Positions 16,796 through 24,026 of a DNA stretch of 60,523 bases are shown here, piece by piece (positions within the stretch are counted from its first letter, which is position 1; each line of letters starts with the position of its first letter). The notes beneath the pieces are model-generated. The model saw nothing but the letters and a program-made list of their open reading frames with translations. It ran no database searches and was not told where the DNA came from. Source of the stretch: an uncultured Lachnospiraceae bacterium (GTDB lineage: Bacteria; Bacillota; Clostridia; Eubacteriales; Anaerofustaceae); assembly GCA_944381375.1 (NCBI GenBank), contig CALWKX010000024.1:1-60523 (forward strand). Direction: 5' to 3'. Made by a program: the position numbers and the translations under genes.

Positions 16796-18136
16796 TTATT
16801 TATAACGCGCTTCGCCGTGTTTTACAAATAACATCGGGACGAGCGCCAGCAAAGCGAACAAAGCAGCATACGGAAATAATACTCTGTATCCGATACCCAG
16901 AAATTCTATCATCGCTCCGCAAACTACAGGTGTTATAGTCTGAGCGCTCATGCTCGCGAAATAATAATATCCTGTATATTCGCCGATATTGCCGGCTTTT
17001 GCAAATTCAACTATCATAGGCAAACTGTTTACGTTTATAGTCGCCCAGCCTATACCGGCCATTATAAATATAATGTATATTGCAGGAGAAACTCTTGTAA
17101 AGATGATGCCTCCGCCAAATGCCGCAGCAAGAAAAAATACTCCTATTATAATTGTTTTTTTTCTTCCTATCTTTGACGCTAACATTCCTGCCGGCATAAA
17201 AGATATGATAGCCGCGATGTTTGCCACAAGAGTATATTGCGCAAAAGAGCCTCCCTCGAGTTCCAAAACCGCTGCCGAATAATTCGAAAAATATGTTATG
17301 ACTGCATTATACGCAAAATACCACAAAAATATAGAACAGAGTATACATATCAAGCTTTTTCGCATATTTTTAGACATATTCAATATTGATGTTTTCTTTT
17401 GTTTGCTGTCTTCAGATGATTCATATTCATATACTCCATATTTAAGCTCCATTTCTTCCCGCTCTTTTCTAAGCTTATTTTCATTAATTACGATACAATA
17501 TACAACCATGGCAATTACAGCAATAAGCGCTACAATAATATACATTGATACATTGCTGACATTCTCATTAAGAACCGGAAGACCGTCGCTTCCCAAAACT
17601 GGCACTCTGTCGCCTATTGCGTTGTATTCCCACAGATTGATTCTTTCTTGATATAAGAAATTAACCACAATAATTCCTATTACGCTTGCCGCTGCTCCCA
17701 TAAGATTAATTACGCCGTTGGCCTTGCTTCTTAAAGGATTGGGGGTAACGTCACTCATAACTGATACGCCCGGCGAACGGTATACGGAAAGAGAAGCTAA
17801 AAAACAAAACAGCACTGCAATAAACATGCTCAAATTTCTGAGGTCATCAGCTATTGGCATTAATATTAAAAATATCGAAGCAAGCACTGTGCCAATAACA
17901 AAATACGGGGTTCTTTTGCCGTACTTCGTACATGTACGATCAGAAAGCCATCCAAATACAGGCATAAGTACTATTGCAAAAATATTGTCGGCAGCCATTG
18001 TTAAACCTATTAAAGTCTCTCCGACTCCAAAAGAATAAAGCATTTTGGGCGTAATTGAATCATGCAGGCTGCCCATCATTTGAATTGAAAAAAATACCAG
18101 CCCGACAAGAAAAGTTTTTTTATAATCGAGTTTCAT
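16796..18136 (-). CDS. Major facilitator superfamily transporter (GPH/SLC45-like)
   Basis: 446 residues, twelve hydrophobic helices. The early FFSIQMMGSLHDSITPKML, MPVFGWLSDRTCTKYGKRTPY (loop 2-3 MFS signature) and SDVTPNPLRSKANGVINLMGA are typical of the glycoside-pentoside-hexuronide/SLC45 branch. A central loop (about 215-250) is highly charged. The start has AAAAAGAGGC upstream. It is divergent from the ferredoxin-domain gene across a 200-base promoter region and heads the minus-strand island. Substrate unknown. Confidence 0.85.
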   Translation of the reverse strand: MKLDYKKTFLVGLVFFSIQMMGSLHDSITPKMLYSFGVGETLIGLTMAADNIFAIVLMPVFGWLSDRTCTKYGKRTPYFVIGTVLASIFLILMPIADDLRNLSMFIAVLFCFLASLSVYRSPGVSVMSDVTPNPLRSKANGVINLMGAAASVIGIIVVNFLYQERINLWEYNAIGDRVPVLGSDGLPVLNENVSNVSMYIIVALIAVIAMVVYCIVINENKLRKEREEMELKYGVYEYESSEDSKQKKTSILNMSKNMRKSLICILCSIFLWYFAYNAVITYFSNYSAAVLELEGGSFAQYTLVANIAAIISFMPAGMLASKIGRKKTIIIGVFFLAAAFGGGIIFTRVSPAIYIIFIMAGIGWATINVNSLPMIVEFAKAGNIGEYTGYYYFASMSAQTITPVVCGAMIEFLGIGYRVLFPYAALFALLALVPMLFVKHGEARYK

Positions 18137-18263
18137 ACAAGCCTCTTTTTATGAATAATTTATGAAATACGCAAATCAAAATATATTTTACAATAAAAAA
18201 CTAATAATAGTTTAATTTTCTTACAATATTATTTTAAAAAAAAATGATTAATTATAAGCTGCA

Positions 18264-18292
18264 TTGACTTTTCATTTGGCAAATTATAAAAT
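18264..18292 (+). promoter_or_regulatory. Promoter of the ferredoxin-domain gene pair
   Basis: TTGACT (18264-18269), 17-base spacer, TAAAAT (18287-18292), followed about 45 bases later by the ATG at 18340 with AAAGGAG upstream. Confidence 0.75.
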
Positions 18293-18313
18293 TAATTATA
18301 TTTTATAATTAAT
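18282..18313. promoter_or_regulatory. AT-rich palindrome overlapping the -10 box
   Basis: AATTATAAAAT (18282-18292) is an exact inverted repeat of 18300-18310. Nested in it, ATTAATTATA (18291-18300) mirrors 18304-18313. The palindrome covers the -10 box and start region, a natural operator position for the nearby MarR protein. Low complexity weakens the inference. Confidence 0.5.
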
Positions 18314-18339
18314 ACCATATAACAAAGGAGATAACCATA

Positions 18340-19098
18340 ATGACAATGATTGATAAGTCAAAGTGCGTAGGTTGTAAAATATGTCAAACCTTTTGCACTG
18401 TAGACGCTATCAAATACAATGAACAATTAAAAAAATGTGAAATTAACCAAGACGAATGCGTAGAATGTTATGTATGTCTAAGAATGCATGTATGCCCTAA
18501 AGACGCCATACAACCGATAGAACTTGAAGGATTCTACAAGCAATTCCAGCACGTTATAAGCGATCCTGTAGAAAATCACGGAGTGACCGGCGTAACAGGC
18601 AGAGGAACTGAAGAAGTAAAAACGAACGATGTTTCAGGCCGTGTTAAAAAAGGAGAAATCGGCATTTGCATAGATATGGGACGCCCAGGGGCAGGAGTTT
18701 ATTTAAGAGATGCTGAAAAAGTTGCCATGGCTATTGCAGCGGCGGGAGCCGAGCTTTTGCCGGCAGACTGCACGCCCATAGCAGCGCTTATGACAGATCT
18801 GAAGACGGGGAAAATGCAAGACGATTGTCTCAATTACCGATTATTATCCGTAATAATAGAAGGCGGATGTTCGGAGGAAAAATTCCCGGATGTAATGAAA
18901 GCTTTACAAAAAGTTTCAAAGGAAATAGATACAGTATTCTCATTAGGGCTTATTGTAGTAACGGACGAGCACGGGCATACGGACGCTCTTAAATGCCTCG
19001 ACGACTTAAATATACCTCAGCCTTACAGAGGCAAAGTAAACGTAGGTCTGGGCAGACCGCTTTATCCGGATTTTGCGGAAGATTTAAAACTTGACTGA
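18340..19098 (+). CDS. Uncharacterised protein with N-terminal double [4Fe-4S] ferredoxin domain
   Basis: 252 residues. Residues 1-60 form a bis-[4Fe-4S] ferredoxin: CVGCKICQTFC, then CVECYVCLRMHVCP. In the second motif the gap before the last Cys is five residues instead of three. Residues 75-252 form a separate domain with GVTGRGTEEVKTNDVSGR, ICIDMGRPGAG and a final KVNVGLGRP, which I cannot assign to a characterised fold. It is soluble, with no signal peptide. It is followed 30 bases later by another uncharacterised gene with good spacing and a shared terminator. Probably a redox enzyme or electron carrier in the metabolism served by the adjacent transporters. Function not known. Confidence 0.85.
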   Translation: MTMIDKSKCVGCKICQTFCTVDAIKYNEQLKKCEINQDECVECYVCLRMHVCPKDAIQPIELEGFYKQFQHVISDPVENHGVTGVTGRGTEEVKTNDVSGRVKKGEIGICIDMGRPGAGVYLRDAEKVAMAIAAAGAELLPADCTPIAALMTDLKTGKMQDDCLNYRLLSVIIEGGCSEEKFPDVMKALQKVSKEIDTVFSLGLIVVTDEHGHTDALKCLDDLNIPQPYRGKVNVGLGRPLYPDFAEDLKLD

Positions 19099-19128
19099 TT
19101 AATAAATTTATAATAACGGAGGATAATA

Positions 19129-19854
19129 ATGACACATTCGTTGCATCGCAGCGGCGATATAGAATCACAAAAAAAGGATTTTGTATGGTTTATGTACCAG
19201 ACAAAAGGAGTTAACGATAAAAACATAAAACCAAAAGCTCTCGAATTTATTGCAGCGGCGGAAGCTGCAGGATCTGAAAACTGGGGAGATGTAAAAACCG
19301 GACCTAAAACAAGAGTTCCCATTAAAGAAATTGAAGATAAAATTACGGATAAATCAAGACTTCGTGGAGTATTTACACGCCGCGAACAAGTTGTTCAGTT
19401 TTTAAAACAAATACGTGAAAAAGACCTGGGACAGTCAGTAGTTATTACAGGCGTTTTGGACGAAGTACTGCCTGCATGCGAGGAAGCCGGCTGCAAAGTT
19501 CATGCTATCAACTATTCGCTCGGAGTATGGGGCAAAACCGAAATATTGCCTGACGAAACAACTTTATCAATTACTACAATGTGCGGACATCACATGATAC
19601 CGCCTAAGTTTGTAAATTACATAATGAATCAAGTGGAAAAAGGCAAAATGACTCCTATGGAAGGAGCTATGAAGCTTTCCGATTTCTGCTATTGCGGAAT
19701 ATTCAATCACTGCAGAGCAGCCGACATAATAAGCGAGAAAACGTCTGTTCCGAATAACGAAGCTCCCAGCGCTGCCAAGGCTCAAGCAACTAATTCTGAC
19801 GATCCCAAATCAAGAGAAAACGATGCATACTTTCAGACAACCTGGCGCTGTTAA
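19129..19854 (+). CDS. Uncharacterised Cys/His-motif protein partnered with the ferredoxin-domain protein
   Basis: 241 residues, soluble. Notable segments are SVVITGVLDEVLPACEEAGCKVHAINYSLGVWG (about 100-132), TTMCGHHMIPP (about 143-153) and DFCYCGIFNHCRAADII (about 184-200). The CGHH and CYC-x5-HC groups look like metal or cluster ligands. The last 35 residues are low complexity (Ala, Ser, Asn, Asp). It has GGAGG upstream and forms an operon with the preceding ferredoxin-domain gene. The pair plausibly forms one complex, with electrons delivered from the ferredoxin domain. I do not recognise a characterised homologue. Confidence 0.8.
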   Translation: MTHSLHRSGDIESQKKDFVWFMYQTKGVNDKNIKPKALEFIAAAEAAGSENWGDVKTGPKTRVPIKEIEDKITDKSRLRGVFTRREQVVQFLKQIREKDLGQSVVITGVLDEVLPACEEAGCKVHAINYSLGVWGKTEILPDETTLSITTMCGHHMIPPKFVNYIMNQVEKGKMTPMEGAMKLSDFCYCGIFNHCRAADIISEKTSVPNNEAPSAAKAQATNSDDPKSRENDAYFQTTWRC

Positions 19855-19877
19855 CAACCTCAAAAGGTAGAAAGCAA

Positions 19878-19916
19878 TAAGGAGACGGAATTATTTTCCG
19901 TCTCCTTATTTTTTGT
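19878..19916 (+). terminator. Terminator of the ferredoxin-domain operon
   Basis: AATAAGGAGACGGAA pairs with TTCCGTCTCCTTATT around a short loop, followed by a T run. Confidence 0.85.
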
Positions 19917-20034
19917 ATATTTAATTCGCGCATGTAAGGCAAATATGCCGAAGCATTTTATACGTCAGATGAAAAAGGAGCTTCAGAGCACGTAGCAGGC
20001 GCTGAAAGAAAGCATAGGGATAATCACTGCAAGA

Positions 20035-20970
20035 GTGGTTGTAGGCGTAGGTTATTTTTCGGAATTTATTTCTTCATTTTCGGACGTATTCGGCGGACGC
20101 TCCGAAAAACTTGAAGCAAGGCTCAATGAACTCAACGACATGCTTTTGATGAAGCTTGAACAAAAGGCAAAGGGGATGAACGCAGATGCGATTGTAAGCG
20201 TAAAAATTGATTTTGATGAAATTACAGGCAAGCATAAGCAAATGTTCATGGCTACGGGCTATGGCACAGCCGTACGCTTATCCGTAAATATTGAAAGCAA
20301 AAATACATATGGTCTTGGCGCTTATGTCAGAGATCATCTTTCAACAAGCCGCAATACAGTAGTAATAGATGATTTGATAAAAAAATGCGAATCCGGCGAT
20401 ACTGAAGATTTATGGACTTTTGCGGATATCATTGAGAAGCTGAATAACGAAAATATAAAAACGGAACCTAAAAAACTCATAAAATTACTTTACTACAAAA
20501 ATGCAGCATTCAGCGAGAAAAGCGCGGGAATAAATCAGGAAACAATGAGCAAATTTTTTGATGCATTAACACTTAGCGCTAACGACAACAATGAAACTCT
20601 TAAAGACTATCTTGAACTCAACCATGAAATTTATTCACAAAACCCAAACGCACTGAATATTGCCTTAAGCGTCACTTCTTATTTTGAAGCGATGGGAGAA
20701 TATCTTGAACCGAATTATAAAATAATTGCTGAAAACATATCAAAATATCCTCCGAAGCTGTCATTAAGAATATTCGCTGATATGATACTGAAAGGACAGT
20801 CGGACTATAATGCGGATTCAATAGAAGATATAAATATTCTGCTTGCAGAAATAAATAAACTCATGGAAAATAATCCCGACATTGACGAAGAGGCCAAATT
20901 AAAATACAATAAAGTAGTTTACTATCTCAATCAAGTGCGCAGCATCATAGATGAATATATTAATGCATAA
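20035..20970 (+). CDS. YbjQ/UPF0145-like protein with C-terminal extension, possibly N-truncated
   Basis: From GTG 20035, residues 1-85 contain the second half of a YbjQ (DUF74) domain: FSDVFGGRSEKLEARLNEL and AKGMNADAIVSVKIDFDEI. The remaining 225 residues are helical and unassigned. YbjQ domains normally have about 25 more residues before this point. The same frame continues upstream as KESIGIITARV, which fits the domain, but TAG at 19993 interrupts it after a short ATG-started stretch from 19969. Either the gene starts weakly at GTG 20035 or it is a recently truncated gene. A terminator hairpin follows at 21029. Confidence 0.65.
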   Translation: MVVGVGYFSEFISSFSDVFGGRSEKLEARLNELNDMLLMKLEQKAKGMNADAIVSVKIDFDEITGKHKQMFMATGYGTAVRLSVNIESKNTYGLGAYVRDHLSTSRNTVVIDDLIKKCESGDTEDLWTFADIIEKLNNENIKTEPKKLIKLLYYKNAAFSEKSAGINQETMSKFFDALTLSANDNNETLKDYLELNHEIYSQNPNALNIALSVTSYFEAMGEYLEPNYKIIAENISKYPPKLSLRIFADMILKGQSDYNADSIEDINILLAEINKLMENNPDIDEEAKLKYNKVVYYLNQVRSIIDEYINA

Positions 20971-21028
20971 CAAAATTTTAAAAGAAATTTTATGAAGACT
21001 GCCGTGCTACAACATTAATAAACATAAA

Positions 21029-21062
21029 AAACCCATTTGTATTTATTATAACAAACGGGTTT
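21029..21062 (+). terminator. Terminator after the YbjQ-like gene
   Basis: AACCCATTTGT pairs with ACAAACGGGTT (one G-T pair), preceded by an A run and followed by T-rich sequence. Confidence 0.65.
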
Positions 21063-21095
21063 GATTATTCAGACAAATGCCCCAGTCGCTAAATT

Positions 21096-21205
21096 CCCGC
21101 CCGATCAAGGTTGGAAATCGCGTGCGAACGCGTCATTTCCATACGGATTGTTCCCAGAAACAGTCAGACCCCACAGGTCATTATAAGTCCAAATATTAAC
21201 TAAAT
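21096..21205 (+). repeat. Structured repeat family, copy 1
   Basis: Order of elements: AAATTCCCGCCC, a hairpin with arms TGGAAAT/ATTTCCA and an inner CGCGT/ACGCG stem, then CCCAG, AGTCAGACCCCA and ATTATAAGTC. The same order and flanks occur in inverted orientation at 29165-29285, with a different hairpin sequence. The AGTCAGACCCCA core resembles motifs associated with REP/RAYT-type elements, but no transposase is nearby. Confidence 0.65.
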
Positions 21206-21249
21206 CAATCGTTATTACATGGCAAATGTGATTGTCATTTCCCCGAATA

Positions 21250-21280
21250 AAAAAGTCCGAGCTTTAAAGCTCGGACTTTA
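21250..21280 (-). terminator. Terminator of the dimethylmalate operon
   Basis: AAAGTCCGAGCTTT is followed immediately by its inverted repeat. Read on the minus strand it comes right after the lyase stop, with flanking T residues. Confidence 0.85.
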
Positions 21281-21289
21281 ATAGATTTT

Positions 21290-22192
21290 TTATACGTTCT
21301 GGTCGATATTTCTTCCTGTTTTGTATTCGCTTTCAATTCTTCTGATTTCCGGAAGACCGATAAGTTTATTGAATTTTTCAAACGGAATCATTCTTCCCGC
21401 TTCAAGGAAGTCTTTTGTCGTTCCCTTAGTTTTTAATTCTTCCATAAGGTCGAACATAGCTTTAGCTGTAGCATATGTACTGGCTACGCAGAAAATAACC
21501 AAATCGTATCCGATTTCCTGAAGCTGTTTTGTGCTAAGAAGCGGGCTTCTTCCATGTTCAAGCATGTTTGCAAGAACAGGAACGTTGAAAGAATGAGTAG
21601 CTTTTCTCATTTCTTCTTCGCTTTCCAAAGACTCTATAAAGAGAATGTCAGCGCCGGCTTCTTCATAAGCCTTTCCTCTTGCCAAAGCTTCTTCAAGACC
21701 ATGATTCGTTCTTGCGTCTGTTCTGGCCATGATAAGCATGTTGTCCTGGGAATGACGAGTATCGCAAGCAGCCTTGATCTTGCCCGTCATTTCCTCCATG
21801 GAAATAACTTCTCTGCCAAGCATGTGTCCGCATTTCTTAGGAGCAACCTGGTCTTCCAACTGCATTACGGCGATTCCAGCTTTTTCATATTCTCTCGTCG
21901 TTCTTACAACATTGATAGCGTTTCCGTATCCTGTATCAGCGTCAGCGATTACTGGAATATTAACAGCATTTACCATGTTGCGGCAACGTTCAACCATTTC
22001 TGAGAATGTAGCAAGTCCCGCATCGGGATATCCGAGCATGCTGGCAACGTTTCCATAACCTGTAAGATAAACTGCCTCGTGCCCTGTCTGCTCAATAATT
22101 TTCGCCGTCAGAACGTCGTGCGCTCCCGGCGCTAAGAGAATTTCTTCCTTCTGAAGTCTTTCTTTTAAAAGCTTACCGAATTTTTCGTCCAT
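21290..22192 (-). CDS. dml: 2,3-dimethylmalate lyase (isocitrate lyase/PEP mutase family)
   Basis: 300 residues from ATG 22192, chosen because AAAGGA lies just upstream; an in-frame upstream codon lacks a site. It is an ICL/PEPM-type TIM barrel with GAHDVLTAKIIEQTG, YLTGYG, PVIADADTGYGN (metal-binding Asp residues), QLEDQVAPKKCGHM (signature K-K-C-G-H with catalytic Cys) and ARTDA. In this operon it would cleave (2R,3S)-2,3-dimethylmalate to propionate and pyruvate. 2-methylisocitrate lyase (PrpB) is the main alternative from sequence alone, but no methylcitrate synthase is present and the partner hydratase is of the two-subunit type. Confidence 0.85.
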   Translation of the reverse strand: MDEKFGKLLKERLQKEEILLAPGAHDVLTAKIIEQTGHEAVYLTGYGNVASMLGYPDAGLATFSEMVERCRNMVNAVNIPVIADADTGYGNAINVVRTTREYEKAGIAVMQLEDQVAPKKCGHMLGREVISMEEMTGKIKAACDTRHSQDNMLIMARTDARTNHGLEEALARGKAYEEAGADILFIESLESEEEMRKATHSFNVPVLANMLEHGRSPLLSTKQLQEIGYDLVIFCVASTYATAKAMFDLMEELKTKGTTKDFLEAGRMIPFEKFNKLIGLPEIRRIESEYKTGRNIDQNV

Positions 22193-22223
22193 GTTTTTTC
22201 CTTTCAAAATTATATATTTCCGC

Positions 22224-22721
22224 CTATTTTCCACCGGCCATCTTATATTCCACATAAGGAATCAATCCGCCCTTTTCTATAAGTGTAAGTATATGAGCGG
22301 GTATGGGAGATATTGGATATGTCTCTTTTGTCGTGAGATTATCAATAACCTGTCTGTTTAAGTCTATTGATATCACATCTCCTTTGGATATCTTATCGGT
22401 ATCCGCACATTGAATTGCGAGCATTCCGACATTAATTACATTTCTATAGAAAATACGCGCAAATGATTTCGCTATAACCGCACGTATTCCAAGCTCCTTG
22501 AGCATAAGCGGAGAAGTCTCTCTGCTGGAACCTGAACCAAGATTATGTTCAGCTACAAACATATCCCCGGGCTGCGCTTGTTTTCCGAAGTCCGGATCAA
22601 CGTTCATCATTGCGTATTTAGCAGCCTCCTTAATGCTGAGCTCGAGACTAGCGGGAGGTGAAATTATATCGGTATTTATATTATCGCCGTATTTCCAAAC
22701 CTTGCCTTGATATACTTGCAT
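22224..22721 (-). CDS. dmdB: Dimethylmaleate hydratase small subunit (LeuD-like)
   Basis: 165 residues, an aconitase swivel domain of the LeuD type: GDNINTDIISP, GSGSSRETSPLMLKELGIRAVIAKSFARIFYRN. It forms the substrate-binding lid of a [4Fe-4S] hydro-lyase with the large subunit encoded just upstream on the minus strand (11-base gap). GGAGGCGAC precedes the ATG. 3-isopropylmalate dehydratase is the paralogous alternative, but the operon with methylitaconate isomerase and lyase supports dimethylmaleate hydratase. Confidence 0.85.
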   Translation of the reverse strand: MQVYQGKVWKYGDNINTDIISPPASLELSIKEAAKYAMMNVDPDFGKQAQPGDMFVAEHNLGSGSSRETSPLMLKELGIRAVIAKSFARIFYRNVINVGMLAIQCADTDKISKGDVISIDLNRQVIDNLTTKETYPISPIPAHILTLIEKGGLIPYVEYKMAGGK

Positions 22722-22732
22722 ATTGTCGCCTC

Positions 22733-23992
22733 CTATAAATCCCTGACGTCTGTAACGTATCCCGTTATAGCGCTTGCAGCGGCTGTAAGCGGAGAAGCAA
22801 GATAAACGTCGCTTTTCTTACTGCCCATGCGTCCAAGGAAATTCCTGTTGGTTGTAGATACACAGCTTTCGCCGTCTGCAATAGCTCCTGAGTGTACTCC
22901 TAAGCATGCACCGCAGGTAGATGCGAGAATCGTCGCACCGGCATCAGCCAAAATATCGAATGTGCCGTCTTTTAAACATTCATTGTATATTCTCTTAGAC
23001 GCCGGAGATACCAAAAGCCTTGTGCCTTTTGCTACTTTTTTGCCTTTGAGAACTTCAGCAGCGGCATGCAAATCGCTGATTCTTCCACCCGTACAGGAAC
23101 CTATATAGACCTGATCCACATGGATTTTATCTACGTCACGAACTTTGAATACATTATCCACTTCATGCGGACAAGAAACAACCGGCTCAAGCTCATCAGC
23201 ATTAAACTCAAAAGTTTGTTTGTATACGGCATCCTTATCGCTGGCAAAGAATTCATAGCCGTCTTTGACTCCGATTTTATCCATATACTCCTTGACTTTT
23301 TCGTCGGGTTCGATAATTCCGTTTTTAGCTCCTGCTTCTACTGCCATATTCGTTATGCAAAGACGCTCGTCAACGCTCAGCTCTTTAATGGCGCTTCCCT
23401 GAAATTCCATAGCCATATACGTCGCGCCGTCGTGGCCCGTAGCTCCTATAGAAGTAAGGATTATATCTTTAGCCATACAATATTCTTTGAGTTTTCCGCT
23501 CCATTTATATAGTATGGTTTCAGGAACCTTTATCCAAGTTTCCCCTGTAAGCAGAATACCTAACATTTCCGTCGAACCTACGCCCGTTGAAAAACAGCCC
23601 AAAGCCCCGTATGTAACCGTATGGGAATCTGTGCCAAGTACGAACGTTCCGGGCAGCGCATATCCCTCTTCTACCATCACCTGATGGCAAGGTCCTGCAA
23701 GCTCATAGTATCTTTCAACTCCGAAATCCGTACACCAGTCTCTCGCAAGCTTAACAACAGCAGCTTGAGTCGGATTTGCCGCTGGCGTGTAATGGTCCGA
23801 TATTACCACAACCTTATCCACATCCCATATTTTGCTGTTGTGCGATCTCATGTATTCGTCTATAACTACTTTAGGCCCCAATATATCGTCAAGCATGGCT
23901 TTATCCGCCTTAGCCCATATGATATCATTGGCTTTTACACTTTTCAAACCGGCTGCTTTAGCGAGAATTTTTTCGCTTATAGTCATGCCCAT
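22733..23992 (-). CDS. dmdA: Dimethylmaleate hydratase large subunit (LeuC/aconitase-like)
   Basis: About 419 residues, an aconitase-superfamily catalytic subunit with three cluster cysteines in GSCTGGRISDL and STCGACLG, plus DSHTVTYGALGCFSTGVGSTEM and the C-terminal NRNFLGRMG. It hydrates dimethylmaleate to (2R,3S)-2,3-dimethylmalate with the small subunit. ATG 23992 is preferred, since GAGGT lies eight bases upstream; ATG 23998 is only two bases from it. It is about the length of archaeal-type LeuC and of characterised dimethylmaleate hydratases. Confidence 0.86.
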   Translation of the reverse strand: MGMTISEKILAKAAGLKSVKANDIIWAKADKAMLDDILGPKVVIDEYMRSHNSKIWDVDKVVVISDHYTPAANPTQAAVVKLARDWCTDFGVERYYELAGPCHQVMVEEGYALPGTFVLGTDSHTVTYGALGCFSTGVGSTEMLGILLTGETWIKVPETILYKWSGKLKEYCMAKDIILTSIGATGHDGATYMAMEFQGSAIKELSVDERLCITNMAVEAGAKNGIIEPDEKVKEYMDKIGVKDGYEFFASDKDAVYKQTFEFNADELEPVVSCPHEVDNVFKVRDVDKIHVDQVYIGSCTGGRISDLHAAAEVLKGKKVAKGTRLLVSPASKRIYNECLKDGTFDILADAGATILASTCGACLGVHSGAIADGESCVSTTNRNFLGRMGSKKSDVYLASPLTAAASAITGYVTDVRDL

Positions 23993-24026
23993 AAACATTT
24001 ACCTCAGTTTTTTATTATGCTTTTTA

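Noticed and set aside
19969-20037. Pyrrolysine read-through at TAG 19993
   Set aside because: No pyrrolysine genes are in the window, and the domain is not known to contain pyrrolysine. Truncation or a GTG start is simpler.
21290-22192. Methylisocitrate lyase of a methylcitrate cycle
   Set aside because: Possible from the protein alone, but there is no methylcitrate synthase or dehydratase PrpD, and the partner hydratase is of the LeuCD type used for dimethylmaleate.
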